Below are positions 1 to 9,117 of a stretch of 64,000 nt of DNA, piece after piece. A program made the position numbers and the translations under genes. Each line of letters opens with the position of its first letter. Position 1 is the stretch's first letter. The notes below the pieces were generated by a model. That model made no database searches and was not told the origin of the DNA. It worked only from the letters and a program-made list of their open reading frames with translations. This stretch comes from Streptococcus sp. oral taxon 061. GTDB taxonomy: Bacteria; Bacillota; Bacilli; Lactobacillales; Streptococcaceae. The DNA is taken from the NCBI RefSeq assembly GCF_013394695.1, contig NZ_CP058258.1, positions 1,136,001 through 1,200,000 on the forward strand, read 5' to 3'.

Positions 1-296
1 GCCATGTTAAGCCCTGTTTGACCTCCAAGAGTTGGAAGCAAGGCATCTGGACGTTCCTTACGGAGAATACGAGTCACAAACTCAAGTGTGATTGGCTCGA
101 TGTAAACCTTGTCTGCAATTTCCTTATCAGTCATGATGGTTGCAGGGTTTGAGTTCACCAAGACAACCTCGTAGCCTTCTTCTTTCAAAGACAAGCAGGC
201 CTGAGTTCCAGCATAGTCAAACTCAGCAGCCTGACCAATAATAATTGGACCAGAACCAATCACCATAATTTTTTGAATATCAGTACGTTTAGGCAT
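1..296 (-). CDS. carB: Carbamoyl-phosphate synthase large subunit, N-terminal part (cut by window edge)
   Basis: About 98 N-terminal residues are visible; the rest lies beyond position 1. The start [17 protein letters not shown] and the following [13 protein letters not shown] stretch are the typical first pre-ATP-grasp region of CarB. CarB uses ammonia from CarA, bicarbonate and two ATP to make carbamoyl phosphate for pyrimidines and arginine. It is last in the visible pyrR-pyrB-carA-carB series, but a 200-base hairpin-rich gap separates it from carA. Expression should follow the PyrR attenuator at the head of the operon. Identity is near certain. Confidence 0.95.
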   Translation of the reverse strand, partial: MPKRTDIQKIMVIGSGPIIIGQAAEFDYAGTQACLSLKEEGYEVVLVNSNPATIMTDKEIADKVYIEPITLEFVTRILRKERPDALLPTLGGQTGLNM

Positions 297-497
297 TTAT
301 AAGATATTAAGGGCGTCAAGCGGACAAAGCTAAAATAGGAGTTATGACGAAGAACTGTCAGTTCTAGGAATAACTATCTTTTTAGCACCGTCCGTAGCCC
401 GTATTCAGTTCAGCAAATACGGACCACCCTTCTCCTTTCTATTCGTCGCCTCACAGAGCGACATTAAATAAATTCTCCGACGATTTCTCACTCGTCT
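297..497 (-). repeat. Hairpin-rich spacer between carA and carB
   Basis: No ORF is visible. The stretch holds several perfect inverted repeats: AGTTAT/ATAACT enclosing AGAACT/AGTTCT (340-375), CCGTATT/AATACGG (399-422) and GTCGC/GCGAC (about 444-462). None is followed by a clear U-run on the minus strand, so these do not look like terminators. They could be processing or stability elements, or a degenerate intergenic repeat inserted within the operon. The function is inferred only from structure. Confidence 0.5.
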
Positions 498-1577
498 TTA
501 GTTTGCTTGTTTGAAAGCTTCCATCATCTCGATGAACTCATCAAATAGATAACTTGCATCATGTGGCCCAGGAGCTGCGTCTGGGTGGAATTGCACAGAG
601 AAACCTGGTAGATATCTGTGACGTACGCCTTCAACTGACTTGTCATTGATTTCTTCGTGAGTGATAATCAAGTGCTCTGGTAAATCCTCACGGCTAACGG
701 CGTAACCATGATTTTGACTTGTGAAGTCCACGCGCCCAGTTGCAATTTCTCGAACTGCATGGTTAAAGCCACGGTGACCAAACTTCATCTTGTAAGTCTT
801 TGCACCATTTGCCATGGCAAAGAGTTGGTGACCCATACAAATACCAAAGATTGGAATCTTCCCTAGAATACCACGAATCATATCAAGTGCTTCTGGTACA
901 TCTTCTGGATTTCCCGGACCATTTGACAACATAACTCCATCAGGATTCAAATGTAGGATTTCCTCAGCTGTAGTTGTGTATGGAACTACAGTTACGTTAC
1001 AATCACGTTTTGAAAGTTCTCGTAAAATAGAATGCTTAAGACCAAAGTCTACTAGAACAACACTCAAACCAACCCCTGGAGCTGGATAAGAAGTCTTGGT
1101 AGAAACTTGTCTGATATTATCAGTCGGTAAAACAGTCGCTTGAAGTTGATCAGCAACATGATCCATACTGTCTCCAGCGTGTGTCAAGGTTGCTCGCATG
1201 GTTCCATGTTTACGGATAATCTTTGTAAGAGCACGAGTATCAATTCCTGAAATACCAGGAATTTTCTTTGCTTTTAGGAATTCATCCAAGGTCATTTGAT
1301 TCCGCCAGTTACTTGCTCTACGTGCCTCTTCGAAAACTACAACTCCCTTACAAGTAGGACTGATAGATTCGTAATCATCACGGTTAATCCCATAATTCCC
1401 CACCAATGGATAAGTGAAGGTCAAGATTTGCCCATTATAAGACTGGTCTGTAATGGATTCTTGATAGCCTGTCATCCCTGTATTAAAGACGATTTCCCCT
1501 GTTACATCAATATCTGCACCGAAGGCTTTACCTTCAAAAACTGTGCCATCTTCTAAAACTAGAAGTCGTTTTGTCAT
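498..1577 (-). CDS. carA: Carbamoyl-phosphate synthase small subunit (glutamine amidotransferase)
   Basis: CarA hydrolyses glutamine and channels ammonia to CarB. The 359-residue length is normal. The N-terminal half is the CPSase small-chain domain ([11 protein letters not shown]). The C-terminal half is a class I glutaminase with nucleophile C247 in GICMGH and H331 in [12 protein letters not shown]. The triad Glu usually two residues after that His is Asp333 here, a conservative change probably shared by streptococci. The gene lies 49 bases downstream of pyrB in the same operon and should follow the PyrR attenuator. Confidence 0.97.
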   Translation of the reverse strand: MTKRLLVLEDGTVFEGKAFGADIDVTGEIVFNTGMTGYQESITDQSYNGQILTFTYPLVGNYGINRDDYESISPTCKGVVVFEEARRASNWRNQMTLDEFLKAKKIPGISGIDTRALTKIIRKHGTMRATLTHAGDSMDHVADQLQATVLPTDNIRQVSTKTSYPAPGVGLSVVLVDFGLKHSILRELSKRDCNVTVVPYTTTAEEILHLNPDGVMLSNGPGNPEDVPEALDMIRGILGKIPIFGICMGHQLFAMANGAKTYKMKFGHRGFNHAVREIATGRVDFTSQNHGYAVSREDLPEHLIITHEEINDKSVEGVRHRYLPGFSVQFHPDAAPGPHDASYLFDEFIEMMEAFKQAN

Positions 1578-1626
1578 ATTCTCACCTCTCGTGGACGCTC
1601 ACTGGCGTCTTTTAACGTTTTGTGTC

Positions 1627-2550
1627 TTATTTGGCTTTTCTACTTGCCAATACGGATTCTAAGATTGCCATTCGAACAAAGACTCCATTGGTCATTTGTT
1701 GGACAATACGTGATTTTGGAGCTTCAACCAAGTGGTCAGCAATTTCTACATCCCGATTTACTGGAGCAGGATGCATAATGATTGCTTCTTCTTTTAAGCG
1801 ATTGTAGCGTTCTTGGTTCAAGCCATGTTGAGCATGATAGCCTTCTTTTGAAAAGACGGCTCCACTTTCGTGACGTTCATGTTGAACCCGAAGCAACATC
1901 AGAACATCCACCTGATCAACAATCTCATCAATGGTAACAAACTGTCCATAGTCCGCAAATTCTTGACTTCGCCATTCTTCAGGTCCTGCAAAGTAGAGCT
2001 CTGCACCTAAGCGTTTCAAAATCTGCATATTGGATTTGGCAACACGTGAATGGTCCAAGTCTCCAGCAATCGCAACCTTGAGTCCTTCAAAATGTCCAAA
2101 TTCTTCGTAAATTGTCATTAAATCAAGCAGACTCTGACTAGGATGTTGCCCTGAACCGTCACCACCGTTGATAATCGAAGTCGTGATTGTCGGACTCGCA
2201 ATCAATTCTCTGTAGTAATCAACCTTAGGGTGACGAATAACGCAGACATCTACCCCCAGTGCGGATAAGGTTAGGATGGTATCATAGAGTGTCTCACCCT
2301 TGTTGACTGAACTTGTCTTTACATCAAAGTCAAGTCGTTCCAATCCTAGTTTGATCTCCGCAACTTCAAACGATTTATGCGTTCTTGTCGAATTTTCAAA
2401 GAAAAGATTGGAAACAATGGGATGGTCTTCGTAAGGCAACCGAGCTCCATTCTTAAACTCAATCCCTCGTTTAATCAATTTCATAACCTGATCCACAGTG
2501 AGATCTTCCATGGACACCACATGGTTGAGTGCTTGTTGATTTTCTGACAT
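1627..2550 (-). CDS. pyrB: Aspartate carbamoyltransferase catalytic chain
   Basis: PyrB condenses carbamoyl phosphate with aspartate, the committed step of pyrimidine synthesis. The 307 residues include the carbamoyl-phosphate motif [12 protein letters not shown] (about 51-62) and the active-site region [15 protein letters not shown]. No pyrI regulatory chain is present, as in other Gram-positives, where control is through PyrR instead. It sits 17 bases downstream of pyrR and upstream of carA, all on the minus strand. Confidence 0.97.
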   Translation of the reverse strand: MSENQQALNHVVSMEDLTVDQVMKLIKRGIEFKNGARLPYEDHPIVSNLFFENSTRTHKSFEVAEIKLGLERLDFDVKTSSVNKGETLYDTILTLSALGVDVCVIRHPKVDYYRELIASPTITTSIINGGDGSGQHPSQSLLDLMTIYEEFGHFEGLKVAIAGDLDHSRVAKSNMQILKRLGAELYFAGPEEWRSQEFADYGQFVTIDEIVDQVDVLMLLRVQHERHESGAVFSKEGYHAQHGLNQERYNRLKEEAIIMHPAPVNRDVEIADHLVEAPKSRIVQQMTNGVFVRMAILESVLASRKAK

Positions 2551-2567
2551 GGCTACTCCTTTAGCTA

Positions 2568-3182
<615 letters not shown>

Positions 3183-3199
3183 CTACTTTATCGAGCTCC

Positions 3200-3222
3200 T
3201 TGCCTGCCTCACGGGACAGTTT
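3200..3222 (-). promoter_or_regulatory. PyrR-binding anti-antiterminator loop of the pyr leader
   Basis: The minus strand reads CTGTCCCGTGAGGCAGGC, which carries the UCCCGUGAGG core of known PyrR-binding loops. It lies about 70 bases upstream of the attenuator terminator. PyrR-UMP binding would stabilise this loop, block the antiterminator and allow termination at 3101-3131. Confidence 0.88.
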
Positions 3223-3245
3223 TAAAGGAATATTTTATTGTCCTT

Positions 3246-3274
3246 ACTATATCACAAAGCCCAGTGCAAAGCAA
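3246..3274 (-). promoter_or_regulatory. Promoter of the pyrR-pyrB-carA-carB operon
   Basis: On the minus strand TTGCTT (3269-3274), a 17-base spacer and TATAGT (3246-3251) form a housekeeping-sigma promoter. Transcription would start near 3239, giving a leader of about 150 bases that includes the PyrR loop and the attenuator. Confidence 0.75.
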
Positions 3275-3297
3275 GTAAAAACATTCAATACTTGGCC

Positions 3298-3927
3298 TTA
3301 TAATGAACTAAAATCGTATAACTGTGGATAGTGTTCGCATTCTGGATTTTTGGGATGACAGATAGCACGACCAAAGTAAATCATGGCCTGATGCGCCGCC
3401 AACCACTTTTCTGGTGGCAAGACATCCATGACACGTTTTTCAACCTCTAGTGGTGTAGCTGATTTTTTAACAATATCATGGTGTTTACAAATGCGCTCCA
3501 CATGGGTATCTACCGCAAAAGCTGGAATTCCAAAACCCACACTCATGACTACATTAGCTGTTTTACGCCCAACACCAGCTAAGCTTTCTAATTCTTCCCT
3601 GGTCTGAGGAACTTGACCGCCAAAATCATCCAGAAGTTGTTGGGCACATTTTTTGAGGAATTTTGCTTTGTTTCGATAAAGACCTAGACGAGAAATATGT
3701 TTTGCAATTTCGCTCTCACTGGCATCTGCCATGGCTTGAGGCGTAGGGAACGCTGCAAAGAGACCTGGTGTGGCCTTGTTGACTGCAGCATCTGTCGTCT
3801 GAGCAGATAGCATAACGGCAACCAAAAGCTCAAAATGATTGCGAAAGTCTAGACTAGGTTTTGCATCGGGAAATAGAGCAATGATTTCCTCTATGACATG
3901 ACGGGCGCGTTTCTTGGATAAAACCAT
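3298..3927 (-). CDS. nth: Endonuclease III (DNA glycosylase/AP lyase) lacking two Fe-S cysteines
   Basis: This removes oxidised pyrimidines in base-excision repair. It has 209 residues with a helix-hairpin-helix LESLAGVGRKTANVV, catalytic Lys122 and Asp140 (VDTHVERI). Family members end with C-x6-C-x2-C-x5-C holding a [4Fe-4S] cluster. Here only C190 and C197 remain; the last two positions are Tyr and Phe (CEHYPQLYDF), so a classical cluster cannot form. The stop is followed immediately by the pyr promoter region. The upstream YceD gene abuts it without a gap, suggesting co-transcription and coupling. Confidence 0.93.
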   Translation of the reverse strand: MVLSKKRARHVIEEIIALFPDAKPSLDFRNHFELLVAVMLSAQTTDAAVNKATPGLFAAFPTPQAMADASESEIAKHISRLGLYRNKAKFLKKCAQQLLDDFGGQVPQTREELESLAGVGRKTANVVMSVGFGIPAFAVDTHVERICKHHDIVKKSATPLEVEKRVMDVLPPEKWLAAHQAMIYFGRAICHPKNPECEHYPQLYDFSSL

Positions 3928-4470
3928 TTACTCGTCTCCGTCAAACAGCCCTTGCAAGCCTGCAAAAGGACTATTTTCTTCTTTCTTAACTGCTTGTTGA
4001 GCTTGATATTCTTCCTCAGACATGATTTGCCAGTCATTTCCAGAGACAAAACCCTGACCAGCTTCTTCCTCAGCTGTTAAGACCTTGATTGGAATGTTTA
4101 GCAAGATATTATCTGAAACACTCTCAGCAAGGTCGATTTCACCATTTTCAATCGGTAAAACTAAGTCATCATCTAGAACTTCTTGGTCAAGTTGATTGGT
4201 AGCACCTTCCATAAAGACTTCTGTCACTGGATAAGACTCTTTCATTTCTACCGGTTCCATACTACGGCTAGAAGCTAGGACGATTGTATAAGATAAGAGA
4301 TAGTCTAGGAAAAACATACGGTCTTCGTACTGAGCCTTCCCCGCTGCTTTGATATCTTTTACATCTAAAATTTCTTGATTACGAGCACGTAAGTCAGTTG
4401 CCAAGTCTAAAGTTTGCTCAAAGTGCAAGCCTTCAGGCTGCTTACGAATTTCTTGAATATTTAATTTCAT
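3928..4470 (-). CDS. YceD/DUF177 family protein
   Basis: The 180-residue acidic protein fits the YceD (DUF177) family, which has been linked to 23S rRNA accumulation and in many bacteria lies next to rpmF. No rpmF is seen here; instead it is joined end-to-start with nth. The recognisable parts are the N-terminal MKLNIQEIRKQPEG and the conserved DRMFFLDYLLSYTIVLASSRSMEPV segment. No metal site or membrane segment is visible. The function is inferred from the family only. Confidence 0.75.
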   Translation of the reverse strand: MKLNIQEIRKQPEGLHFEQTLDLATDLRARNQEILDVKDIKAAGKAQYEDRMFFLDYLLSYTIVLASSRSMEPVEMKESYPVTEVFMEGATNQLDQEVLDDDLVLPIENGEIDLAESVSDNILLNIPIKVLTAEEEAGQGFVSGNDWQIMSEEEYQAQQAVKKEENSPFAGLQGLFDGDE

Positions 4471-4574
4471 ACTTCCTCCATAAAGATTTACTCCCTTGAT
4501 TATACCATGAAAAGAGCGCTAGCAAGGCAACTAAACTTTCAAAAAATCATTCTCTATTTTTTGATATATTTATT

Positions 4575-4602
4575 ATGACAATTTTATTTTTTGTGCTATA
4601 CT
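4575..4602 (+). promoter_or_regulatory. Promoter of the 109-aa gene
   Basis: ATGACA, a 16-base spacer and an extended -10 TGC-TATACT precede the gene at 4639. The nth/YceD pair reads the other way from 4470. The rest of the 168-base gap is AT-rich without other obvious signals. Confidence 0.7.
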
Positions 4603-4638
4603 ATAGGCATCAATACATGAGCAAAGGAGGACGCTCAT

Positions 4639-4968
4639 ATGGAAGACAAAGTTCTTTTAGCTGAAGCCTATCAACTCGTTTCAGAATTAAATCAAACTAT
4701 ACAAAACTGTAAACAAGGATTACCTGATGATCTACGCTTACAGCAAAATATAGATGAGATTCTCAGAGAACTTAAAAAAGCTGAGAAAGTAGACAACGCT
4801 ATCTTAATTGAACTGGAAACTTTTTACCAACGGACTAGTCTTTTGATTGGACTTGGCTCACTAAAACTAAACGATCAAGCTCGCACTGCTTGGAGAAACT
4901 ATGACAAGTTCCACTACGATCACGTTAAACATACATTGACACTTTACGGACCTGTTTTTGGTCTTTAA
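4639..4968 (+). CDS. Small helical protein, possibly bacteriocin-immunity-like
   Basis: This is a 109-residue soluble protein with a very strong ribosome site (AAAGGAGG, 9 bases before ATG). It is almost entirely predicted helix, with charged heptad-like stretches (ILRELKKAEKVDNAILIELETFY), and ends in TLYGPVFGL. Size and helical character recall enterocin-A-type immunity proteins, but I see no diagnostic motif, so this is a weak guess. It has its own promoter and stands just upstream of the ABC-F leader; a shared response to ribosome-targeting or membrane toxins is possible but unproven. Confidence 0.6.
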   Translation: MEDKVLLAEAYQLVSELNQTIQNCKQGLPDDLRLQQNIDEILRELKKAEKVDNAILIELETFYQRTSLLIGLGSLKLNDQARTAWRNYDKFHYDHVKHTLTLYGPVFGL

Positions 4969-4994
4969 TATAAAGAGGATTTTCTGGCTTAATC

Positions 4995-5023
4995 TTGACA
5001 AATTTTCGCAAAAAGAGTATGAT
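4995..5023 (+). promoter_or_regulatory. Promoter of the ABC-F leader transcript
   Basis: A perfect TTGACA (4995-5000), a 17-base spacer and TATGAT (5018-5023) form a strong promoter. Transcription would begin near 5030, about ten bases before the Shine-Dalgarno of the short leader ORF. A second perfect TTGACA at 5168-5173 has only a poor -10 (TAGATA) at 17 bases. Confidence 0.85.
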
Positions 5024-5054
5024 GATTGTAGCAATACTCGGAGGTAAGGGAGAC

Positions 5055-5066
5055 ATGAACAACTAA
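5055..5066 (+). CDS. Three-codon leader ORF (Met-Asn-Asn-stop) upstream of the ABC-F gene
   Basis: ATG AAC AAC TAA follows GGAGGT (5040-5045) with a 9-base spacer, a near-ideal initiation site. The stop codon lies 7 bases before a leader hairpin. Very short leader ORFs are known from attenuators of antibiotic-resistance ABC-F genes, where a drug-stalled ribosome changes RNA folding. A 15-codon in-frame extension upstream would start inside the -10 box, so the 3-codon version is the one the transcript can contain. Its translation is inferred. Confidence 0.6.
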   Translation: MNN

Positions 5067-5068
5067 GT

Positions 5069-5212
5069 CTATCAAATAAAGAACCTTTATTTAGTAGATC
5101 TTGTTTCTGTCTCTTTTTGTGTACTCTTTTTTGTGGTGGATTTTCAGCCTTTTTAAAAGAGGATTTTTTGACATAGACGATTGGCTCTACTAGATAAAGT
5201 AGAGCTTTTTGT
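5069..5212 (+). promoter_or_regulatory. Transcription attenuator of the ABC-F gene
   Basis: Three mutually exclusive structures can be drawn. A first hairpin pairs AAATAAAG (5074-5081) with CTTTATTT (5085-5092), with CTA/TAG extending it. The intrinsic terminator pairs GCTCTACT (5184-5191) with AGTAGAGC (5198-5205), followed by five T. TAGTAGA (5092-5098), overlapping the 3' side of the first hairpin, is fully complementary to TCTACTA (5186-5192) in the terminator's 5' arm and can act as antiterminator. A ribosome held on the leader ORF would disrupt hairpin 1 and favour antitermination. Confidence 0.75.
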
Positions 5213-5246
5213 TATGCAATATGGACATTCTAGAAAGTGCAATAAT

Positions 5247-6773
5247 ATGATAAACATCAATCATCTAACTATCACACAAAACAAAGATTTACGAGACCTT
5301 GTTTCCGATTTAAATATCACCATCCAAGACGGAGAAAAGGTCGCTATTATCGGCGAAGAAGGCAATGGAAAATCAACCTTACTTAAAACTTTAATGGGCG
5401 AAAGATTAGCTGATTTCTCAATCAGTGGAGAAATCCAGTCTGACTTTCAGTCCCTGGCCTGCATTCCCCAACATCTCCCTGAAGAACTGAAGAAAAAATC
5501 TCTACAGGACTACTTCTTTTTAGAGCCTACAGATTTGGACTACAGCATTCTTTATCGTTTGGCGGAGGAGTTGCACTTTGATAGCGACCGTTTTGCTAGT
5601 GACCAAGAAATTGGCAGTCTATCAGGGGGCGAAGCTTTGAAAATTCAGCTCATCCATGAATTGGCTAAACCCTTTGACATTCTATTTTTAGATGAACCTT
5701 CAAATGACCTAGATCTTGAGACGATTGATTGGCTAAAAGGTCAAATTCAGAAGATGAGGCAAACCGTTATTTTCATTTCTCATGATGAAGAATTCCTCTC
5801 TCGAACGGCAGATACCATTATCCACTTGCGACTAGTCAAGCACCGAAAGGAAGCTGAAACCCTAGTCGAACATCTAGACTATGATCGCTATAGTGAACAG
5901 AGAAAGGCTCATTTTGCCAGACAAAGCCAGCAAGCTGCCAACGACCAACGTTCCTATGAAAAAACCATGGAAAAGCATCGCAGAGTCAAGCAAAAAGTAG
6001 AAACTGCCTTGCGTAACACTAAAAATGATGTTGCGGGCCGCCTATTAGCTAAAAAGATGAAAAATGTTCTTTCTCAAGAAAAACGCTACGAAAAAGTAGC
6101 TCAGTCCATGACCCAAAAGCCGCTTGAAGAGGAACAAATCCAACTTTTCTTTTCAGATATAGAGCCATTAGCAGCTTCTAAAGTCTTAATTCGACTGGAA
6201 AAGAAAAATTTGTCTATTGGTGAGCGTGTTTTAGCTCAGGAGTTACAACTAACTGTCCGTGGTCAAGAAAAAATTGGTATTATCGGTCCCAATGGCATTG
6301 GCAAATCCACACTTTTAGCCAAGCTGCAGCAACTTCTTAATAATAAGCGAGAAATCTCGCTTGGATTTATGCCACAAGATTACCAAGAAACATTGCAATT
6401 GGCTCTATCGCCAGTAGAATTTCTCAGCCAAACTGGACATAAAGAGGAATTACAGAAAATCCAATCCTTCCTAGCCAGTCTCAATTTCAGTTATCCAGAG
6501 ATGCACCAGCAAATCCACTCCTTATCTGGAGGTCAACAAGGTAAACTCCTTCTTTTGAATTTAGTTCTACGAAAACCGAACTTTCTCCTTCTGGATGAAC
6601 CCACACGAAATTTTTCTCCAACTTCTCAACCAGAAATCAGAAAACTCTTTGCCACTTATCCCGGTGGTCTGGTTACTGTTTCGCATGATCGACGTTTCTT
6701 AAAAGAAGTCTGTACCAGTATTTATAGTCTGACAGAGCATGGTTTAGAAGTAGTTGATTTACAAGATCTTTAA
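5247..6773 (+). CDS. ABC-F family ATPase, antibiotic-resistance (ribosome protection) type
   Basis: There are two ATP-binding domains and no membrane segments. NBD1 has Walker A GEEGNGKST, signature LSGGE and Walker B LFLDEPSNDLD. A charged interdomain linker follows (about residues 215-270). NBD2 has GPNGIGKST, LSGGQQ and LLLDEPTRNFSP. The DEPTRNFSP form, in place of the DEPTNHLD usual in housekeeping ABC-F proteins, is typical of Lsa/Vga/VmlR-like proteins that clear drugs from the ribosome. I chose ATG 5247 (508 aa) because AGAAAG precedes it and upstream starts overlap the attenuator. The substrate cannot be read from sequence. Confidence 0.85.
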   Translation: MININHLTITQNKDLRDLVSDLNITIQDGEKVAIIGEEGNGKSTLLKTLMGERLADFSISGEIQSDFQSLACIPQHLPEELKKKSLQDYFFLEPTDLDYSILYRLAEELHFDSDRFASDQEIGSLSGGEALKIQLIHELAKPFDILFLDEPSNDLDLETIDWLKGQIQKMRQTVIFISHDEEFLSRTADTIIHLRLVKHRKEAETLVEHLDYDRYSEQRKAHFARQSQQAANDQRSYEKTMEKHRRVKQKVETALRNTKNDVAGRLLAKKMKNVLSQEKRYEKVAQSMTQKPLEEEQIQLFFSDIEPLAASKVLIRLEKKNLSIGERVLAQELQLTVRGQEKIGIIGPNGIGKSTLLAKLQQLLNNKREISLGFMPQDYQETLQLALSPVEFLSQTGHKEELQKIQSFLASLNFSYPEMHQQIHSLSGGQQGKLLLLNLVLRKPNFLLLDEPTRNFSPTSQPEIRKLFATYPGGLVTVSHDRRFLKEVCTSIYSLTEHGLEVVDLQDL

Positions 6774-6787
6774 CTTTTGGAAATAAA

Positions 6788-6819
6788 ACATCCAGAGAAA
6801 GTTCTCTGGATGTTTTTTT
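6788..6819. terminator. Bidirectional terminator between the ABC-F gene and htpX
   Basis: ACATCCAGAGAA and TTCTCTGGATGT form a 12-bp stem with a 2-base loop and a run of T on the plus side. It serves the convergent ends of the ABC-F gene and htpX; its 3' side touches the htpX stop codon. Confidence 0.88.
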
Positions 6820-7717
6820 ACATTTGTTTCAAACGTTCAATTCGCTCTGAAATAGGTGGATGCGTATAAAATAGTTTTTTCAAGAAACCTGGTTTTTGAG
6901 GATCATTGATATAAAGGGCACTACTAGCATCATCTACATGATGACTCATGGGTTGACTATTGTCTAATTTTTGTAAAGCATTGATCATCCCCTGAGGATT
7001 ACGAGTTAGTTCCACACTTGAAGTATCTGCTAAAAATTCTCGTTGGCGAGAGATAGCTAACTGCACCAAAGTTGCTGCTAAAGGCGCTAGAACAATGGCC
7101 AAGAGAGATAGGACCAATAAAATAATCTCAAGTCCTCCACCATCACGGTCATTACTTCTACGACTACGACTAGCTCCACCCCACCACATCATACGACCTG
7201 CCATACTCGATAAAAGGGTGATGGCACTGGCAAGAGCAACAGCAATGGTAGAGATTCGAATATCTAAGTTGCGAATATGACTAACTTCATGCCCGATTAC
7301 AGCTTCTAACTCCTCACGATTCATGATCTCTAAAAGTCCTGACGTAGCAGCAACAGCAGCATTTAGAGGATTCGAACCGGTGGCGAAGGCATTCAAACCC
7401 GGGTCATCAATTACATAAACTCGTGGCATAGGAATCTGCGCCACCAATGCCATATCCTCGACAACATGATAGAGAACAGGTTCTTCGTTTCTATCAACCT
7501 CACGCGCACCATTCATGCTCATGACAATCTCTGTAGATTGAAAAATCATGGTCAAGGCATAGATGAAACCGATAATCATAGCTACAGTCACGCCCCAGAT
7601 ACCTGAGTTCATGAACAGAAAACCAACAGCATAACCAACCAAGGCTAGCAAAAGAAAGAAGACAATTAAAAGAATCCAAGTTTTACGTTTATTACTAGCA
7701 ATTTGTTTGTACAGCAT
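6818..7717 (-). CDS. htpX: HtpX, membrane zinc metalloprotease
   Basis: HtpX is an M48 peptidase for membrane-protein quality control. Two N-terminal membrane helices (about 15-35 and 40-60) are followed by the zinc motif HEVSH in [12 protein letters not shown], two further hydrophobic segments, and the third ligand region [13 protein letters not shown] take ATG 7717 ([13 protein letters not shown], 299 aa), matching the pneumococcal start; a GTG three codons upstream overlaps the lemA stop. It forms an operon with lemA, a pairing common in Firmicutes. Confidence 0.96.
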   Translation of the reverse strand: MLYKQIASNKRKTWILLIVFFLLLALVGYAVGFLFMNSGIWGVTVAMIIGFIYALTMIFQSTEIVMSMNGAREVDRNEEPVLYHVVEDMALVAQIPMPRVYVIDDPGLNAFATGSNPLNAAVAATSGLLEIMNREELEAVIGHEVSHIRNLDIRISTIAVALASAITLLSSMAGRMMWWGGASRSRRSNDRDGGGLEIILLVLSLLAIVLAPLAATLVQLAISRQREFLADTSSVELTRNPQGMINALQKLDNSQPMSHHVDDASSALYINDPQKPGFLKKLFYTHPPISERIERLKQM

Positions 7718-7718
7718 C

Positions 7719-8282
7719 TTAGTCACCTAAACCACTAAAATCAACTCTAGGTACAGCCTTTTCTTCTTCTGGAGTTTGAAGGAAATCCGCTGCCTTGAAG
7801 CCAAATATAGCCGCAACCAGATTACTTGGGAAAGTTTCTAATTTAATATTGTAGTTGCTAACGACACTATTATAGAGCTGACGTGAATAAGAAATTTTAT
7901 TTTCTGTGTTAGTCAGTTCTTCTTGTAAGTGAGCAAAATTGCTACTAGCCTTCAAGTCAGGATAATTCTCTGCAACCGCAAAAATACCAGATACCTGACG
8001 AGTCAGTGCATCACTAGCTTTCATGGCTTCTGCAGGTGTAGTTGCTGCAGCTACTTGTCTACGGAGTTCAGTCACCTTTTCTAGAGTAGAACTTTCGTAT
8101 TTAGCGTAACCTTTTACTGTTTCAATTAAGTTTGGTAAGAGATCATTTCGACGCTTCAACTGAACATCAATCTGACTCCAAGCTTCCTTGGTCTGCATAC
8201 GATTTTTCACCAATTTATTATAGCAGTCAATTACCAAGAAAATAATTAGAGCAAGAAGTCCATAAAAAATCCAATTCATCAT
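7719..8282 (-). CDS. lemA: LemA family protein
   Basis: It has a short N-terminal membrane helix (about 3-20) and a mostly helical outer domain with the family landmarks [22 protein letters not shown] and FNSxV-like [21 protein letters not shown]. 187 residues is normal. LemA accompanies HtpX in many bacteria, but its biochemical role is not established. Two adjacent ATG codons could both start it. The gene shares its promoter region (8283-8373) with divergent rsmG. Confidence 0.93.
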   Translation of the reverse strand: MMNWIFYGLLALIIFLVIDCYNKLVKNRMQTKEAWSQIDVQLKRRNDLLPNLIETVKGYAKYESSTLEKVTELRRQVAAATTPAEAMKASDALTRQVSGIFAVAENYPDLKASSNFAHLQEELTNTENKISYSRQLYNSVVSNYNIKLETFPSNLVAAIFGFKAADFLQTPEEEKAVPRVDFSGLGD

Positions 8283-8373
8283 AAAGCTCCTTTCTGCCTT
8301 TTGATTAGTACAAGTATATCAAATTTCCATGTTTTTGTGGTAAAATAAGATGATATACAAGAAGGATATAACT

Positions 8374-9087
8374 ATGAAACCAGAAACTTTTTACACACTA
8401 CTTGCTGAACAGAATATCAATCTTACTGACCAGCAAAAAGCACAATTTGAGCGCTATTTTGAACTCTTAGTCGAGTGGAACCAAAAAATCAACCTGACTG
8501 CAATTACTGAAAAGGAAGAAGTTTATCTTAAACACTTTTATGATTCCATCGCTCCTATCCTACAAGGGTTGATAGAAAACCAAGAAATTAAGTTACTTGA
8601 TATTGGCGCTGGTGCAGGATTCCCAAGTCTTCCTATGAAGATTCTCTACCCTCAGCTAGATGTGACCATCATTGATTCACTCAATAAGCGCATTAACTTT
8701 CTTCAGCTTTTAGCTGAGGAGCTTAATCTAGAAGGTGTTCATTTCTACCATGGGCGCGCAGAAGATTTTGCTCAAGAGAAGAATTTCCGTGCCCAATTCG
8801 ACATTGTAACAGCTCGTGCAGTTGCTCGCATGCAGGTCTTGTCTGAATTAACGATTCCTTATCTAAAGGTAGGAGGAAAACTTTTGGCACTTAAGGCCAG
8901 TAATGCACCAGAGGAATTGACAGAAGCCAAGAATGCCCTCAATCTTCTCTTCAGCAAGGTTGAAGACAACATCAGCTACACACTTCCTAATGGAGACCCT
9001 CGCTACATCACTATTGTCGAAAAGAAAAAAGAAACTCCAAACAAATATCCACGTAAGGCTGGTATGCCCAACAAACGACCACTTTAG
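8374..9087 (+). CDS. rsmG: 16S rRNA (guanine527-N7)-methyltransferase
   Basis: RsmG uses S-adenosylmethionine to methylate G527 of 16S rRNA. The SAM-binding loop [17 protein letters not shown] and the ARAVARM motif are present. I take ATG 8374 ([10 protein letters not shown], 237 aa), with AAGGA eight bases upstream; an upstream ATG lies next to a possible -10 box and has no ribosome site. The C-terminal tail [14 protein letters not shown] is typical. A hairpin-bearing repeat and the pyrP promoter follow. Confidence 0.97.
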   Translation: MKPETFYTLLAEQNINLTDQQKAQFERYFELLVEWNQKINLTAITEKEEVYLKHFYDSIAPILQGLIENQEIKLLDIGAGAGFPSLPMKILYPQLDVTIIDSLNKRINFLQLLAEELNLEGVHFYHGRAEDFAQEKNFRAQFDIVTARAVARMQVLSELTIPYLKVGGKLLALKASNAPEELTEAKNALNLLFSKVEDNISYTLPNGDPRYITIVEKKKETPNKYPRKAGMPNKRPL

Positions 9088-9117
9088 GATATTTTAAATA
9101 GATACTCACAAGATTAT

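Noticed and set aside
5018..5066. 15-codon leader ORF beginning ATGATGATTGTA ahead of the ABC-F gene
   Set aside because: Its start lies in the -10 box, upstream of the expected transcription start; only the in-frame three-codon ORF at 5055 can be translated from that promoter.
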